In this document: positions 1 through 7,360 of the stretch, piece by piece
How positions within the stretch are numbered: the stretch's first letter is position 1
How the letters are laid out: each line of letters opens with the position of its first letter
Assembly: GCA_002298885.1 (NCBI GenBank)
Contig: DBMK01000221.1
Location: 1-22,349, forward strand
Length of the DNA: 22,349 nt
Source of the DNA: Anaerolineaceae bacterium UBA700
GTDB lineage: Bacteria; Chloroflexota; Anaerolineae; Anaerolineales; Anaerolineaceae
Direction: 5' to 3'
Program-made: the position numbers and the translations under genes
Notes under the pieces: generated by a model
Databases searched by the model: none
What the model was told of the DNA's origin: nothing
Seen by the model: the letters and a program-made list of their open reading frames with translations, nothing else

Positions 1-18
1 CAAAGTGACATTATAAAC

Positions 19-49
19 TTGACATGCATTGCCAAATGTGATTTACTAT
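19..49 (+). promoter_or_regulatory. candidate sigma70 promoter of the structured leader
   Basis: A perfect -35 TTGACA lies at 19-24 and a -10-like TACTAT at 44-49, separated by 19 bp, which is slightly long. Transcription would begin near 56, just before the hairpin at 62-75 and the Ser-rich small ORF. A TTTACT reading at 42-47 would give a 17-bp spacer. Both boxes were picked by eye. Confidence 0.5.
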
Positions 50-123
50 AGGTACTGTTTACGAGAGCAATCTCGAAGCAGGCATTAAATCGCCATCCTA
101 ATGATGAGGAGGTGATGCCCAAA

Positions 124-180
124 ATGGACAGTAGTAGTTACTTACGAAGCGCTGCGGCATCCCTCCTCAGAATTCATTAG
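124..180 (+). CDS. Ser-rich 18-residue putative leader peptide
   Basis: The translation is MDSSSYLRSAAASLLRIH. Five of 18 residues are serine, including three consecutive AGT codons at 130-138. AGGAGGTGAT at 107-116 is fully complementary to the usual 16S rRNA 3' end, a far better site than most genes here have. The ATG at 124 lies 7 nt after that match; an in-frame ATG at 115 sits too close to it. The TAG at 178-180 falls in the loop and first pair of the inner hairpin. The next complete gene resembles SerA, the first enzyme of serine synthesis, so a serine-sensing leader peptide is a reasonable inference. The ORF is short enough for some Ser enrichment by chance, and translation is unproven. 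Confidence 0.45.
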   Translation: MDSSSYLRSAAASLLRIH

Positions 181-204
181 AATTCTGAAGGTTGCCGCAG
201 CGCG

Positions 205-237
205 AACAGGAGCCGCCCCTCGGGGCGGCTCTCTGTT
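205..237 (+). terminator. terminator-like GC-rich hairpin with weak U-tract
   Basis: GAGCCGCCCC (210-219) pairs perfectly with GGGGCGGCTC (222-231). The stem can extend through AACAG (205-209) and CTGTT (233-237) with a bulged T at 232. The only U-rich tail is TCTCTGTTT, part of which would be inside the extended stem, so termination may be inefficient or conditional. It separates the Ser-rich small ORF from the SerA-like gene. Confidence 0.5.
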
Positions 238-458
238 TAAGGTGAAACAAAAAAGATAGCCAGCGCCAATCCTCGATTGCACCGGCCGAAAAAATTGTAC
301 GCGGAGCTTACAAAGCTGGCGGTTCAATTTCAGGTTAATTTGTCCGATAATATAGTAATAGCGAAGGAACCCGTCTGGCCTGTAAATTGCACCAGTAGGA
401 GCAAGCCGAGCAACGGATTTGCGGTAAAATAAATTGGGGGTATCGACCCAATCTAAGC
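238..458 (+). other. gene-free stretch upstream of the SerA-like gene
   Basis: No credible gene is seen on either strand. Weak -10-like boxes occur at 346-351 (GATAAT) and 425-430 (TAAAAT), neither with a good -35. A small hairpin pairs 433-438 (ATTGGG) with 447-452 (CCCAAT) just before the SerA-like ribosome-binding site. A second promoter here would bypass the leader at 56-237, and I cannot exclude one. Confidence 0.35.
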
Positions 459-473
459 ATGAGGAGACTCGGA

Positions 474-1415
474 ATGGCTGAGTGGAAGATTTTGTTGACC
501 GACGGACTGGAAGAAGGTGGCCAGGCAATCTTACGGTTATCCGCAGAAGTGCACGACCGCAGCGGAATCACCGCCGAAGAACTGCTCCAGGTGGTGGGGG
601 AATACGACGCGCTCATCGTGCGTGGACGAACAAAAGTGACCCAGGCGGTCTTTGCCGCCGCAAGGAAACTTAAGGTGGTTGGGCGCGCCGGCGTAGGCGT
701 CGATAATATCGATCTGGTTTCAGCCAAGGATCATGGGGTAACCGTGGTCAATTCGCCGACCGCGACCTCTGTGGCCGTAGCTGAGCTGGCCTTTGGACTG
801 ATTCTTTCCCTGGTGCGCGAACTGCCGCGCGCCGACGCCACCATGAAGACCGGCAAATGGATTAAGAAAGAGCTCGAAGGGAGCGAAGTTTACGGCAAGA
901 CGCTCGGCCTGATCGGCATTGGGCGCATCGGCAGCCTCGTCGCACAGCGGGCAGCCGCATTCGGAATGAGCGTAGTTGCCTACGATCCCGAATTATCTGC
1001 CGCCGAGATCACCAAACGCGGCGGCGAATCGGTCTCCCTCGACGAGCTTTACCGCCGGACTGATGTGATCAGCCTGCATGTCCCCTTGATCAACAGCACG
1101 CGCGGCATGCTCAACGCTGAAGCCTTCGCTAAGATGAAACACGGCGTCTTGATAGTGTGCGCGGCCCGCGGCGGGGTGATCGACGAAGACGCCCTTTTAG
1201 CCGCGCTGAATTCGGGCCAGGTTGGCGGAGCCGGCCTGGATGTGTTCGCCACCGAGCCGCCGGGTCTGACCGGCCTCATTGCCCATCCAAAGGTGGTCGC
1301 TACGCCGCATATTGGCGCACAAACAGTTGAAAGCCAGGGACGCGCTGCCATTGATATTTCCGGAGAAGTATTAAATGCCCTTCGAGGCGAGCCTCTCCGG
1401 TGGAAAGTAGCCTAG
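474..1415 (+). CDS. serA: D-3-phosphoglycerate dehydrogenase-like D-2-hydroxyacid dehydrogenase (short, no ACT domain)
   Basis: Predicted cytosolic NAD-dependent oxidoreductase, probably oxidising 3-phosphoglycerate in the first step of serine synthesis. The 313-residue protein has the split D-2-hydroxyacid dehydrogenase layout: catalytic part at about 1-100 and 285-313, Rossmann domain between. The nucleotide loop is G148-I-G150-R-I-G153. Expected catalytic residues are R232 (in AARGG), E261 (EPP) and H279 (TPHIG). The residue usually Asn three positions before R232 is Cys229. It lacks the C-terminal ACT domain of long SerA, so allosteric serine inhibition is not expected. I chose ATG 474 over 459 because GAGGAG at 461-466 is well spaced for it. 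The next gene starts 7 nt downstream. Hydroxypyruvate or another 2-hydroxyacid remains possible as substrate. Confidence 0.82.
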   Translation: MAEWKILLTDGLEEGGQAILRLSAEVHDRSGITAEELLQVVGEYDALIVRGRTKVTQAVFAAARKLKVVGRAGVGVDNIDLVSAKDHGVTVVNSPTATSVAVAELAFGLILSLVRELPRADATMKTGKWIKKELEGSEVYGKTLGLIGIGRIGSLVAQRAAAFGMSVVAYDPELSAAEITKRGGESVSLDELYRRTDVISLHVPLINSTRGMLNAEAFAKMKHGVLIVCAARGGVIDEDALLAALNSGQVGGAGLDVFATEPPGLTGLIAHPKVVATPHIGAQTVESQGRAAIDISGEVLNALRGEPLRWKVA

Positions 1416-1422
1416 CCGACCC

Positions 1423-2925
1423 ATGCCAGACAAGATCAACCAGTTAAAGAATTATATTAACGAAATAACGGATATTTACACGGCTGTAGCCCTCCTCGGC
1501 TGGGACCAGCAGGTAAATATGCCACACGGCGGAGCCGAGGACCGGGGCCATGTCCTGGCAACCCTGGCGCGCATCGGCCACCAAAAAGTGACCTCTCCAG
1601 AGATGGGCCAGATGATCGAGGACGCCGGCCTTGAGGTCTCTCAGGACGATCCGGACTCGGACAACGCCCGCCTGGTGCGCTTTTCACGCCGTGAATACGT
1701 CAAGCGCAGTAAAGTGCCGGCGCGCTGGGTCGCTGAAAATGCTAGAGCAACCACCATCGCCCAAACGGTTTGGGAGGAAGCCCGCGAAAAATCAGATTTT
1801 TCACTCTTCAAGCCCTATTTGGAAAAGGTTGTGGCGCTGCGACGTGAGTATGCCGGCTTTTTCGCCCCCTACGCTAACATTTACGATCCATTATTGGACG
1901 ATTACGAGCCGGGGATGAAAACCGCCGATGTCAAGGCGATTTTCGATGAAGTTCGTCCACAGCAGATGGCCTTGATTCAGACCATCGCCGGAAAACCAAT
2001 TATCGACGATACGTTCCTGCATATCCCATTCGACGAAAAGGCGCAGTGGGACTTTGGCATCGAAGTGATCACCGCCTTCGGTTTCGATTGGAACCGCGGC
2101 CGCCAGGATAAATCCGTACATCCCTTCACCCAAAGTTTCGGCATCGGAGACGTGCGCCTCACCACCCGCTTCGACCCGGAACGGGCCGCTTCGGCGCTGT
2201 TTAGCACACTGCACGAAGGCGGGCACGGGATGTACGAGCAGGGCATCTCCCCCGCCCTACGCCGGACCCCGCTGGCGACGGGCGGTTCAATGGCCCTGCA
2301 CGAATCGCAATCCCGCCTGTGGGAGAACCTGGTTGGGCGCTCGCTGCCATTCTGGAAGCACTTCTACCCGCGCTTCCAATCCAAATTTGCGGGCCAGCTC
2401 GGCAGCGTGGACCTGATGAGCTTCTACCGGGCGATCAACAAAGTCGAGCCTTCGTTAATCCGGGTTGAAGCGGACGAGGCCACTTACAACCTGCACATCA
2501 TGCTGCGCATGGAGTTGGAAATCGCCCTGATGGAAGGACAGATCGAGGTCAAGGACCTACCGGAAGCCTGGAATGCCCGCATGCAGGATTACCTGAGCAT
2601 CGTCCCGCCCAATGACGCCCTGGGGGTGCTGCAGGACGTGCATTGGTCGAGCGGCATGTTTGGATATTTTCCAACCTATGCCCTGGGTAACCTGGTCTCG
2701 GCCCAATTATGGGACGCAATGTGCAAGGATATACCGGATCTCTACGATCAATTCGAGCGCGGCGAATTCCTGGGGCTGCTGGGCTGGATGCGGGATAAAA
2801 TTCACCGGCACGGCGCCAAATTCGAGCCGCAAGAATTGATCGAGATGGCTACAGGTTCGCGGATCGATCCAAAGCCGTACCTGCGATATCTGGCCAGCAA
2901 ATATAGCGAGATTTACCATCTTTAA
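1423..2925 (+). CDS. M32-family metallocarboxypeptidase (carboxypeptidase Taq type)
   Basis: A 500-residue, mostly helical zinc peptidase, the usual length for family M32, predicted to remove C-terminal amino acids from peptides in the cytosol. The zinc motif HEGGH is at 264-268: H264 and H268 bind metal and E265 is the general base. The family motif HESQSR at 293-298 supplies the third ligand E294. The N-terminal segment (YTAVALLGWDQQVNMP) is also typical of M32. No signal peptide is seen. It begins 7 nt after the SerA-like stop with only a weak ribosome-binding site, so it probably shares that transcript. A functional link to serine synthesis is not evident beyond amino-acid recycling. Confidence 0.93.
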   Translation: MPDKINQLKNYINEITDIYTAVALLGWDQQVNMPHGGAEDRGHVLATLARIGHQKVTSPEMGQMIEDAGLEVSQDDPDSDNARLVRFSRREYVKRSKVPARWVAENARATTIAQTVWEEAREKSDFSLFKPYLEKVVALRREYAGFFAPYANIYDPLLDDYEPGMKTADVKAIFDEVRPQQMALIQTIAGKPIIDDTFLHIPFDEKAQWDFGIEVITAFGFDWNRGRQDKSVHPFTQSFGIGDVRLTTRFDPERAASALFSTLHEGGHGMYEQGISPALRRTPLATGGSMALHESQSRLWENLVGRSLPFWKHFYPRFQSKFAGQLGSVDLMSFYRAINKVEPSLIRVEADEATYNLHIMLRMELEIALMEGQIEVKDLPEAWNARMQDYLSIVPPNDALGVLQDVHWSSGMFGYFPTYALGNLVSAQLWDAMCKDIPDLYDQFERGEFLGLLGWMRDKIHRHGAKFEPQELIEMATGSRIDPKPYLRYLASKYSEIYHL

Positions 2926-2940
2926 GAACAGGGAAGGGGT

Positions 2941-2959
2941 TGAGCGGGACTACCGCTCA
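2941..2959 (+). other. small perfect hairpin between carboxypeptidase and receiver gene
   Basis: TGAGCGG (2941-2947) pairs with CCGCTCA (2953-2959), a 7-bp stem with a 5-nt loop. No T-run follows, so it is a poor terminator. It could protect an mRNA end or slow read-through into the receiver gene. Confidence 0.35.
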
Positions 2960-2979
2960 TGAGCTACTAAAAATTGACC

Positions 2980-3345
2980 ATGGCGCGTATTTTATTTGTC
3001 GACGATGATGTCCTGACTTTAAATTTGATGGGGCGGGTGACTGAGCTTTTAGGCCACGAAGCCATTCTCAGCAGCTCTGCCTCATCGGCCCTGGAAATGG
3101 CGGACCAGGAAAATCCGAATTTAATAATGGTCGATCTCAGTCTCCCCGACCGGGACGGCATCGAGGTGATCCAGGCCCTGCACCAATCACCGGTAACGGC
3201 TGCAACGCCCGTATTCGTTCTGTCGGCGGGCATTGCCTCGAAAACCGCCGAAGCCGCTAAAGTGGCAGGGGCCGCAGGCTGTATCGAAAAGCCGCTCAGC
3301 CTCGACGTGCTCAACCAGGTTATCAAAACGTATGTAAAAAATTAA
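2980..3345 (+). CDS. stand-alone response regulator receiver protein
   Basis: The 121-residue protein is a single CheY-like receiver domain with no output domain. Acidic residues D8-D10 and phospho-acceptor D52 (VDLSLPD), S82 (VLSAG) and K104 (EKP) form the complete phosphorylation site. I chose ATG 2980 over a TTG at 2974 because the receiver fold begins immediately (MARILFVDDD); the ribosome-binding site is weak in either case. It is likely a diffusible phospho-acceptor acting by protein contact. Its cognate kinase is not obvious: the nearest in the window, at 13500-14696, is on the other strand and far away. The lipoprotein gene follows after 11 nt. Confidence 0.92.
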   Translation: MARILFVDDDVLTLNLMGRVTELLGHEAILSSSASSALEMADQENPNLIMVDLSLPDRDGIEVIQALHQSPVTAATPVFVLSAGIASKTAEAAKVAGAAGCIEKPLSLDVLNQVIKTYVKN

Positions 3346-3356
3346 TTCCAGGTGTC

Positions 3357-4427
3357 ATGGGAGTTACCATTCTCAAGCGCCATCCATTACATTTATGGGT
3401 GACCCTCTCCATCCTTTTGTTGCTGCTCGTCGCCGGCTGCCAGAACGCGGCGACGCTTTCTGCATCCGCGCCGCCACCGGTGGATACACCCGAGAGTCTC
3501 CCATCCCTAACGCCTCCCGTTGCAGCGCCCCCCACCCTGGCGGTCACCGAAGCCCTGCCTACAAATCCCGCCGATACCCCAGCGCCGCCGCAGATTGACG
3601 AATCACCCCTCCCGGTAGAGCCAACGCTGCCCAGCCTGGAAACGCCAGCCGGCCTTCAGACGACGGTACCGGCCCAAACGCAGACTGCAACGCGTTACAT
3701 ACCCCCAACCTCAACCCTGCGTCCGTCTGCCACGCCGAAAATTTCCAGCACCCCCACGCCGCCGACTGCCCTGCTGCGTATCCTACGTCCTGGACCGTAT
3801 TCGAAGATCAATTCGCCGCTCCAGGTGGAAGCTGGCGTTTCACCGGGGGATGATGGGCTGGTGCTGCTCGACCTGGTCGGCGAAGACGGCCGCACAATTA
3901 CCCGCCAGCGGCTCAATTATTCCGAGTTTATCGGCCGTACAATCGGAATCGCCCCGGAATTGGAATTCAAAATCCCCGGAGTAGCCGAGACAGCGCGCCT
4001 GGTGATCAGCAGCGAAGACCGCTTCGGGCGTAAAATTGCCCTGACCTCGACCGAACTGGTCCTTATCTCGATCGGCGATAACCAGGTCTATCCGCCCGGT
4101 TACCAATACGCGCCTTACATCGTCCAGGCTCCGGTTGAAGACCAGATCATCACCGGCGGGGTGTTGAAAGTAAGCGGGTTAGCCCGCCCCGTAAACCTCT
4201 CCCCGTTGATTTTCGACCTGATTGACGAAAAGGGAATCGTAATCGAATCAGCCCAGCTCCAGGTGCCCCTGCCCGGCGGCGACCAGAGTCACACGCCGTT
4301 CAACATCGATATCCCCTACCGGATCTCCAGCGCAACCCGCGTCCGCCTGACGATCCGCCAGGCGAGCAACGACCGCATACCGGGCAACGTGGCCTTATGG
4401 AGCGTGCCGGTCTTCCTGCAACCCTAA
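3357..4427 (+). CDS. secreted lipoprotein with Pro/Thr-rich linker and two Gmad2-like beta domains
   Basis: Residues 1-27 form a signal peptide with a Leu-rich core and lipobox LVAGC; C28 would carry the lipid and anchor the 356-residue protein outside the membrane. Residues from about 30 to 140 are a low-complexity Pro/Thr/Ser/Ala linker. Two similar beta-rich segments follow, roughly 140-240 (starting LRILRPGPYSKINSPLQV) and 255-356 (starting YIVQAPVEDQIITGGVLKV). The pattern of SP/AP, I-x-G/SPL and V-x-A/SGxA resembles Gmad2-type immunoglobulin-like domains of envelope proteins. No catalytic motif is seen. It may be co-transcribed with the receiver gene, and its stop is 1 nt from that of the opposing transpeptidase gene. 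The specific role is unknown. Confidence 0.8.
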   Translation: MGVTILKRHPLHLWVTLSILLLLLVAGCQNAATLSASAPPPVDTPESLPSLTPPVAAPPTLAVTEALPTNPADTPAPPQIDESPLPVEPTLPSLETPAGLQTTVPAQTQTATRYIPPTSTLRPSATPKISSTPTPPTALLRILRPGPYSKINSPLQVEAGVSPGDDGLVLLDLVGEDGRTITRQRLNYSEFIGRTIGIAPELEFKIPGVAETARLVISSEDRFGRKIALTSTELVLISIGDNQVYPPGYQYAPYIVQAPVEDQIITGGVLKVSGLARPVNLSPLIFDLIDEKGIVIESAQLQVPLPGGDQSHTPFNIDIPYRISSATRVRLTIRQASNDRIPGNVALWSVPVFLQP

Positions 4428-4428
4428 A

Positions 4429-5595
4429 TCAAGGCCCGCCAACCGAGGCGACGTCCGTCGGCGTCTTGCCGGTCGGGTCCCAGACGTACACGTAATCGCC
4501 CATTTTTGCCCAATCGAAGAGCCACTTGGCGTCGGCCAGGGACATGTTTACGCAGCCGTGCGAGGCGACATAGCCGAACAGGGTGTGCCAGTACACGCCA
4601 TGCAGGGCGCGCGCTTCATCGAAGTACATCGTCCAGGGCACATTTTCTAGGTAGTAATAGTCCGAGTGGTCAGCCTCGAATGTGCCGGTCATCTGCTCGG
4701 CGTTCAATTTCTTGTAAATCTGGAACAATCCTGGGCGGGTGTAGAATGGCTTGTTTCCGGTTGAGACCAGCGTGGCGAATATTAGCTGGGATTGATCGTA
4801 AACCAGCAGCGTCTGTTCTGCCAGGTTCACTTCGATCCACCGGCCGTTGGTAACCCCGGCAGGTGGGACCGGGTTGGGCGTGACGCGGGCCACCACCCTG
4901 TCCTCGAGCCACTCGTTATCTCCAATCTGGACCCAATCCACGCCATCCGCAGATTTGATCGCATACGCCCACACCATTTGGAAGCGTCCATATTTCTTAC
5001 CGGTAGTAGGAGTGTTATAGCCGGGCGCCTGGTGCGATTCGCTGGTGTCCAGCACCCAGCCGAAGGAAGCGTGCAAAGGCCGGGTGAATTGGACGCCCCG
5101 GAACACGGTAGAAGCAGAAACCCGGGTTTCGACGCTGTCGCCTGAGACCCATTCGCCGGTCTGGATCAGGTAATACACGCCGCTGCTGTTGGCTACCCGT
5201 TGGGAATAGGACAGGTAGATAGTCTTGCCGGCAGGAATCGTGCGGCGCACGTTATTGGCCATGGCGTCGTCGAGCGTGCTGTAGGTTGGGATTGGCCGGC
5301 GCGAGTAGGCTTTCATGTACATGTATTGGATGCTGGCCAACTCGGCGGGGATGCGGTTTACGGGGAAGGGCTGCGGTGGGATGGAAATGCCAGACTTTGC
5401 CAGCTCGGACATGTGTGCAGAGGGACCCAGGGGCAGGCAATTCGCCGGCTGCTGTATGTAGGCGCCCGGCAGGCAGACTACATCTCCGCCAAAAGCCGGA
5501 ATCGCCGCCGGTTGTTCCGCCGAAACCACCCCCGCCACCGGGAATACCATTGTCAGCAGCATGAGGATGGAAAGAACAGGCAAGATGCGTTTCAT
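4429..5595 (-). CDS. exported L,D-transpeptidase (YkuD family)
   Basis: The 388-residue protein has an N-terminal signal peptide (about residues 1-26, ending VSA-EQ). The C-terminal YkuD catalytic domain spans about 245-370. The active-site signature is H-x-x-x-W followed by SHGCVNMS, with H346 and nucleophile C348; the usual Arg after HGCV is Asn. Such enzymes form 3-3 peptidoglycan cross-links or attach proteins to the wall. Residues about 115-240 hold Trp/Gly-rich beta segments resembling SH3-like wall-binding modules. Translation from ATG 5595 has no ribosome-binding site; instead an extended -10 ends 7 nt before it, pointing to a leaderless mRNA. The 3' end meets the lipoprotein gene tail to tail with a 1-nt gap. 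Confidence 0.92.
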   Translation of the reverse strand: MKRILPVLSILMLLTMVFPVAGVVSAEQPAAIPAFGGDVVCLPGAYIQQPANCLPLGPSAHMSELAKSGISIPPQPFPVNRIPAELASIQYMYMKAYSRRPIPTYSTLDDAMANNVRRTIPAGKTIYLSYSQRVANSSGVYYLIQTGEWVSGDSVETRVSASTVFRGVQFTRPLHASFGWVLDTSESHQAPGYNTPTTGKKYGRFQMVWAYAIKSADGVDWVQIGDNEWLEDRVVARVTPNPVPPAGVTNGRWIEVNLAEQTLLVYDQSQLIFATLVSTGNKPFYTRPGLFQIYKKLNAEQMTGTFEADHSDYYYLENVPWTMYFDEARALHGVYWHTLFGYVASHGCVNMSLADAKWLFDWAKMGDYVYVWDPTGKTPTDVASVGGP

Positions 5596-5602
5596 GGGAA
5601 CG

Positions 5603-5611
5603 ATTATATCA
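5603..5611 (-). promoter_or_regulatory. extended -10 promoter giving a leaderless transpeptidase mRNA
   Basis: On the minus strand the sequence is TGATATAAT, a consensus extended -10, whose last T is at 5603. A start seven bases downstream is 5596, one base before the ATG at 5595. No good -35 and no ribosome-binding site is seen, which suits an extended -10 and leaderless translation. Confidence 0.6.
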
Positions 5612-5649
5612 AACCTTTATTGACCTTTGGATTAACGTCATTTTCACCA

Positions 5650-5686
5650 CACACCTGCCCTGGGAGGCGGTGCCAGGGCAGGTGTG
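5650..5686. other. perfect 14-bp inverted repeat between UbiA and transpeptidase genes
   Basis: CACACCTGCCCTGG at 5650-5663 pairs with CCAGGGCAGGTGTG at 5673-5686 across a 9-nt loop. Neither strand has a strong T-run after the stem. It lies after the UbiA stop on the minus strand, so it may end or protect the UbiA operon mRNA; a dispersed palindromic repeat is the alternative. Confidence 0.55.
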
Positions 5687-5731
5687 GGGTGAATCTTTGC
5701 TTCTTCAGTAGGATTCAAATCTTATTAACAA

Positions 5732-6604
5732 TTAAGCAGATATCAACAAAATGTTGATCAGCACGCCGCCGAAGAGAAGTACGCTGATATAGCTGTTCAC
5801 GTTGAAAAAGGCCAGGTTGACTTTTGAGAGGTCCTCCGGACTCACCAGGCGATGCTCGTAGACGATCAGCACGGCCACCAGGAGGATTGCCAGCCAATAC
5901 GGCCAGGCCAGGTTGCAGGCGAATCCCAGGCCGACCAGCAAAAGCATCATCGCCGCATGGCAAATTGCAGAGAGGCGCAGGGCGTAGGCCACACCGGCGT
6001 TGGCCGGAATGGAATGCAGCCCGTACTGGCGGTCGAAATCCACGTCCTGGCAGGCATAGATCAGGTCGAACCCGCCGATCCACAGCGTCACCACCCCCAG
6101 CAGCAGCCAGGCAGGCAGATCCGCCGGGGTGGTCAGCGAGCCGCGCACCGCCACCCAGGCGCCCACAGGGGCGATGCCGTCGGTAAGGCCGAGGATGAAG
6201 TGCGACAGGTCGGTAAAGCGCTTGGTGAAAGAATAACCAAACAGGAAAACCAGGGCCAGCGGCGAAAGCTGCAATGCCAGGGGTCCGAGCTGCCAGGCTG
6301 CCAGCAGCAGAATCGCCGCAGCCGCCAGCGTCCCCACCCAGGCCGTGCGCAGAGAGATTGTCCCCACCACGAGCGGCCGGCTGGCCGTGCGCGGATTGCG
6401 GGCATCCCAGAAGCGGTCGGCGATGCGGTTGAAGCCCATGGCAACGGTGCGCGCCGCGGCCATGGCGACCGTAATCCAGAGGAATTTATCCCATCCGGGC
6501 CAGCCCCGGGCTGCCAGCAGCATCCCCAGGTAGGCGAAAGGCAGTGCAAAAATGGTATGCTCGAATTTGATCAGGTTGAGAAAAGCTTTGAGGCGGCTCA
6601 GCAT
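5732..6604 (-). CDS. ubiA: UbiA-family polyprenyltransferase (4-hydroxybenzoate/MqnP type)
   Basis: A 290-residue membrane protein with about eight or nine hydrophobic helices. It joins a polyprenyl chain to an aromatic acid in quinone synthesis. The first Asp-rich motif, N59-R-I-A-D63-x3-D67, binds Mg-diphosphate. The second is D187-V-D-F-D191 inside YACQDVDFDRQYGLHSIP, both typical of 4-hydroxybenzoate-type UbiA enzymes. It begins 9 nt after the ABC permease stop, and a UbiD decarboxylase gene lies upstream on the same strand. That pairing fits late menaquinone synthesis in the futalosine pathway (MqnP plus MqnL) or ubiquinone-like synthesis; Chloroflexota generally make menaquinone, so the former is more likely. 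Confidence 0.9.
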   Translation of the reverse strand: MLSRLKAFLNLIKFEHTIFALPFAYLGMLLAARGWPGWDKFLWITVAMAAARTVAMGFNRIADRFWDARNPRTASRPLVVGTISLRTAWVGTLAAAAILLLAAWQLGPLALQLSPLALVFLFGYSFTKRFTDLSHFILGLTDGIAPVGAWVAVRGSLTTPADLPAWLLLGVVTLWIGGFDLIYACQDVDFDRQYGLHSIPANAGVAYALRLSAICHAAMMLLLVGLGFACNLAWPYWLAILLVAVLIVYEHRLVSPEDLSKVNLAFFNVNSYISVLLFGGVLINILLISA

Positions 6605-6613
6605 GGCTGTCGA

Positions 6614-7360
6614 CTATTTTACTACGGGTTTCCAGGGGCACAGCCAGCGGTCGAGGCCGTCGATGCCGAAATAGAGCAGCATCCCCATCACGCTCATGGC
6701 GACAATCCCGGCGTACATGGCCGGGTAATTCAGCAAAGTGCTCCCATTGAGGTAAATATAATACCCCAGGCCGTACTGGGTAGCAAACAGCTCAGCCACG
6801 TAAAGCACCGCCACCGCCGTGCCCACCGACTGGCGCAGGGCCGTCAGGATTGCCGGCAGGCTGGCGGGCAGGTACACGAAGCGGAAAAGCGCGCGCCGGC
6901 CAGCCCCCAGGCTGCGCACGCTCTGGATCAGCTCGGGGCGCAGGCCGGAGGCGGCATCGCGCACCAGGACCAGGATTTGAAAGAACAGGATCAGGAAAAT
7001 GATGACGATCTTGGCAAAGTCGCCGATCCCCAGGAAGAGCAACACAACCGGCACCAGCACAACCTTCGGAATCGGGTACAGCCAATAGATGAACGGCGAG
7101 AAGATGCGGTCCAGCCGCGGCGACTGGCCCAGGACCAGCCCTGCCGGCGCCGCCAGGGCTACGGATAAAAACATGCTGCCCAACACGCGCCACAGACTGG
7201 CGCCAAAATGCAGCAGCAGTTGGCCGTGGGTGATTTCAGCGTAGAAAGTGACCGCCACCTCCGCCGGAGAAGGCAGGATCGGCTGTTTGAGCAGCATGGC
7301 CAGCGCCTGCCAGAACAGCACCAGCGCGGCCAAAGCGTACAGGGTACTGAAGCGCTTCAC
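6614..7360 (-). CDS. ABC transporter permease, SsuC/TauC/ThiX-like
   Basis: The 248-residue protein has about six hydrophobic segments and belongs to the binding-protein-dependent permease family. The EAA-like loop that contacts the ATPase is visible as SLGAGRRALFRFVYLPASLP. I chose GTG 7360, which overlaps the ATPase stop as GTGA and has GGAGG (minus-strand 7369-7365) four bases upstream, rather than a further GTG at 7393 that would overlap by 37 nt. The gene lies between the ATPase gene and UbiA in one tight operon. It would form the channel for the substrate bound by the lipoprotein at 8125-9108. Confidence 0.9.
   Translation of the reverse strand: MKRFSTLYALAALVLFWQALAMLLKQPILPSPAEVAVTFYAEITHGQLLLHFGASLWRVLGSMFLSVALAAPAGLVLGQSPRLDRIFSPFIYWLYPIPKVVLVPVVLLFLGIGDFAKIVIIFLILFFQILVLVRDAASGLRPELIQSVRSLGAGRRALFRFVYLPASLPAILTALRQSVGTAVAVLYVAELFATQYGLGYYIYLNGSTLLNYPAMYAGIVAMSVMGMLLYFGIDGLDRWLCPWKPVVK

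Larger units (their letters stand above)
56..237 (+). ncRNA. structured RNA leader with alternative helices (candidate cis-regulator of the SerA-like gene)
   Basis: Four helices can be drawn. H0 is CGAGA/TCTCG (62-66 with 71-75) closed by a GCAA tetraloop of GNRA type. HA pairs 105-119 with 156-169, 14 pairs with one bulged T at 113, and buries the ribosome-binding site of the small ORF. HB pairs 149-159 with 193-203 (11 perfect pairs) and 168-175 with 180-187 (8 perfect pairs, loop ATTA). HC is the terminator-like hairpin at 205-237. HA and HB share bases 156-159 and 168-169, so they exclude each other. Switching helices around a translated small ORF are typical of attenuation leaders. I do not recognise a known riboswitch or T-box, and the T-box core motif is absent. 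A free-standing small RNA of about 180 nt is an alternative. Confidence 0.5.

Noticed and set aside
56..237. T-box riboswitch for serine
   Set aside because: The conserved T-box antiterminator core sequence is absent, and a translated small ORF explains the Ser codons better.
142..727. Minus-strand ORFs of about 130 codons in the leader and the 5' part of the SerA-like gene
   Set aside because: No family-like motif or good ribosome-binding site; they overlap strong plus-strand signals and read as shadows.
5852..7168. 438-codon plus-strand ORF antisense to UbiA and the ABC permease
   Set aside because: His/Gln/Arg-rich composition typical of the antisense of hydrophobic genes; both genes beneath it have clear motifs.
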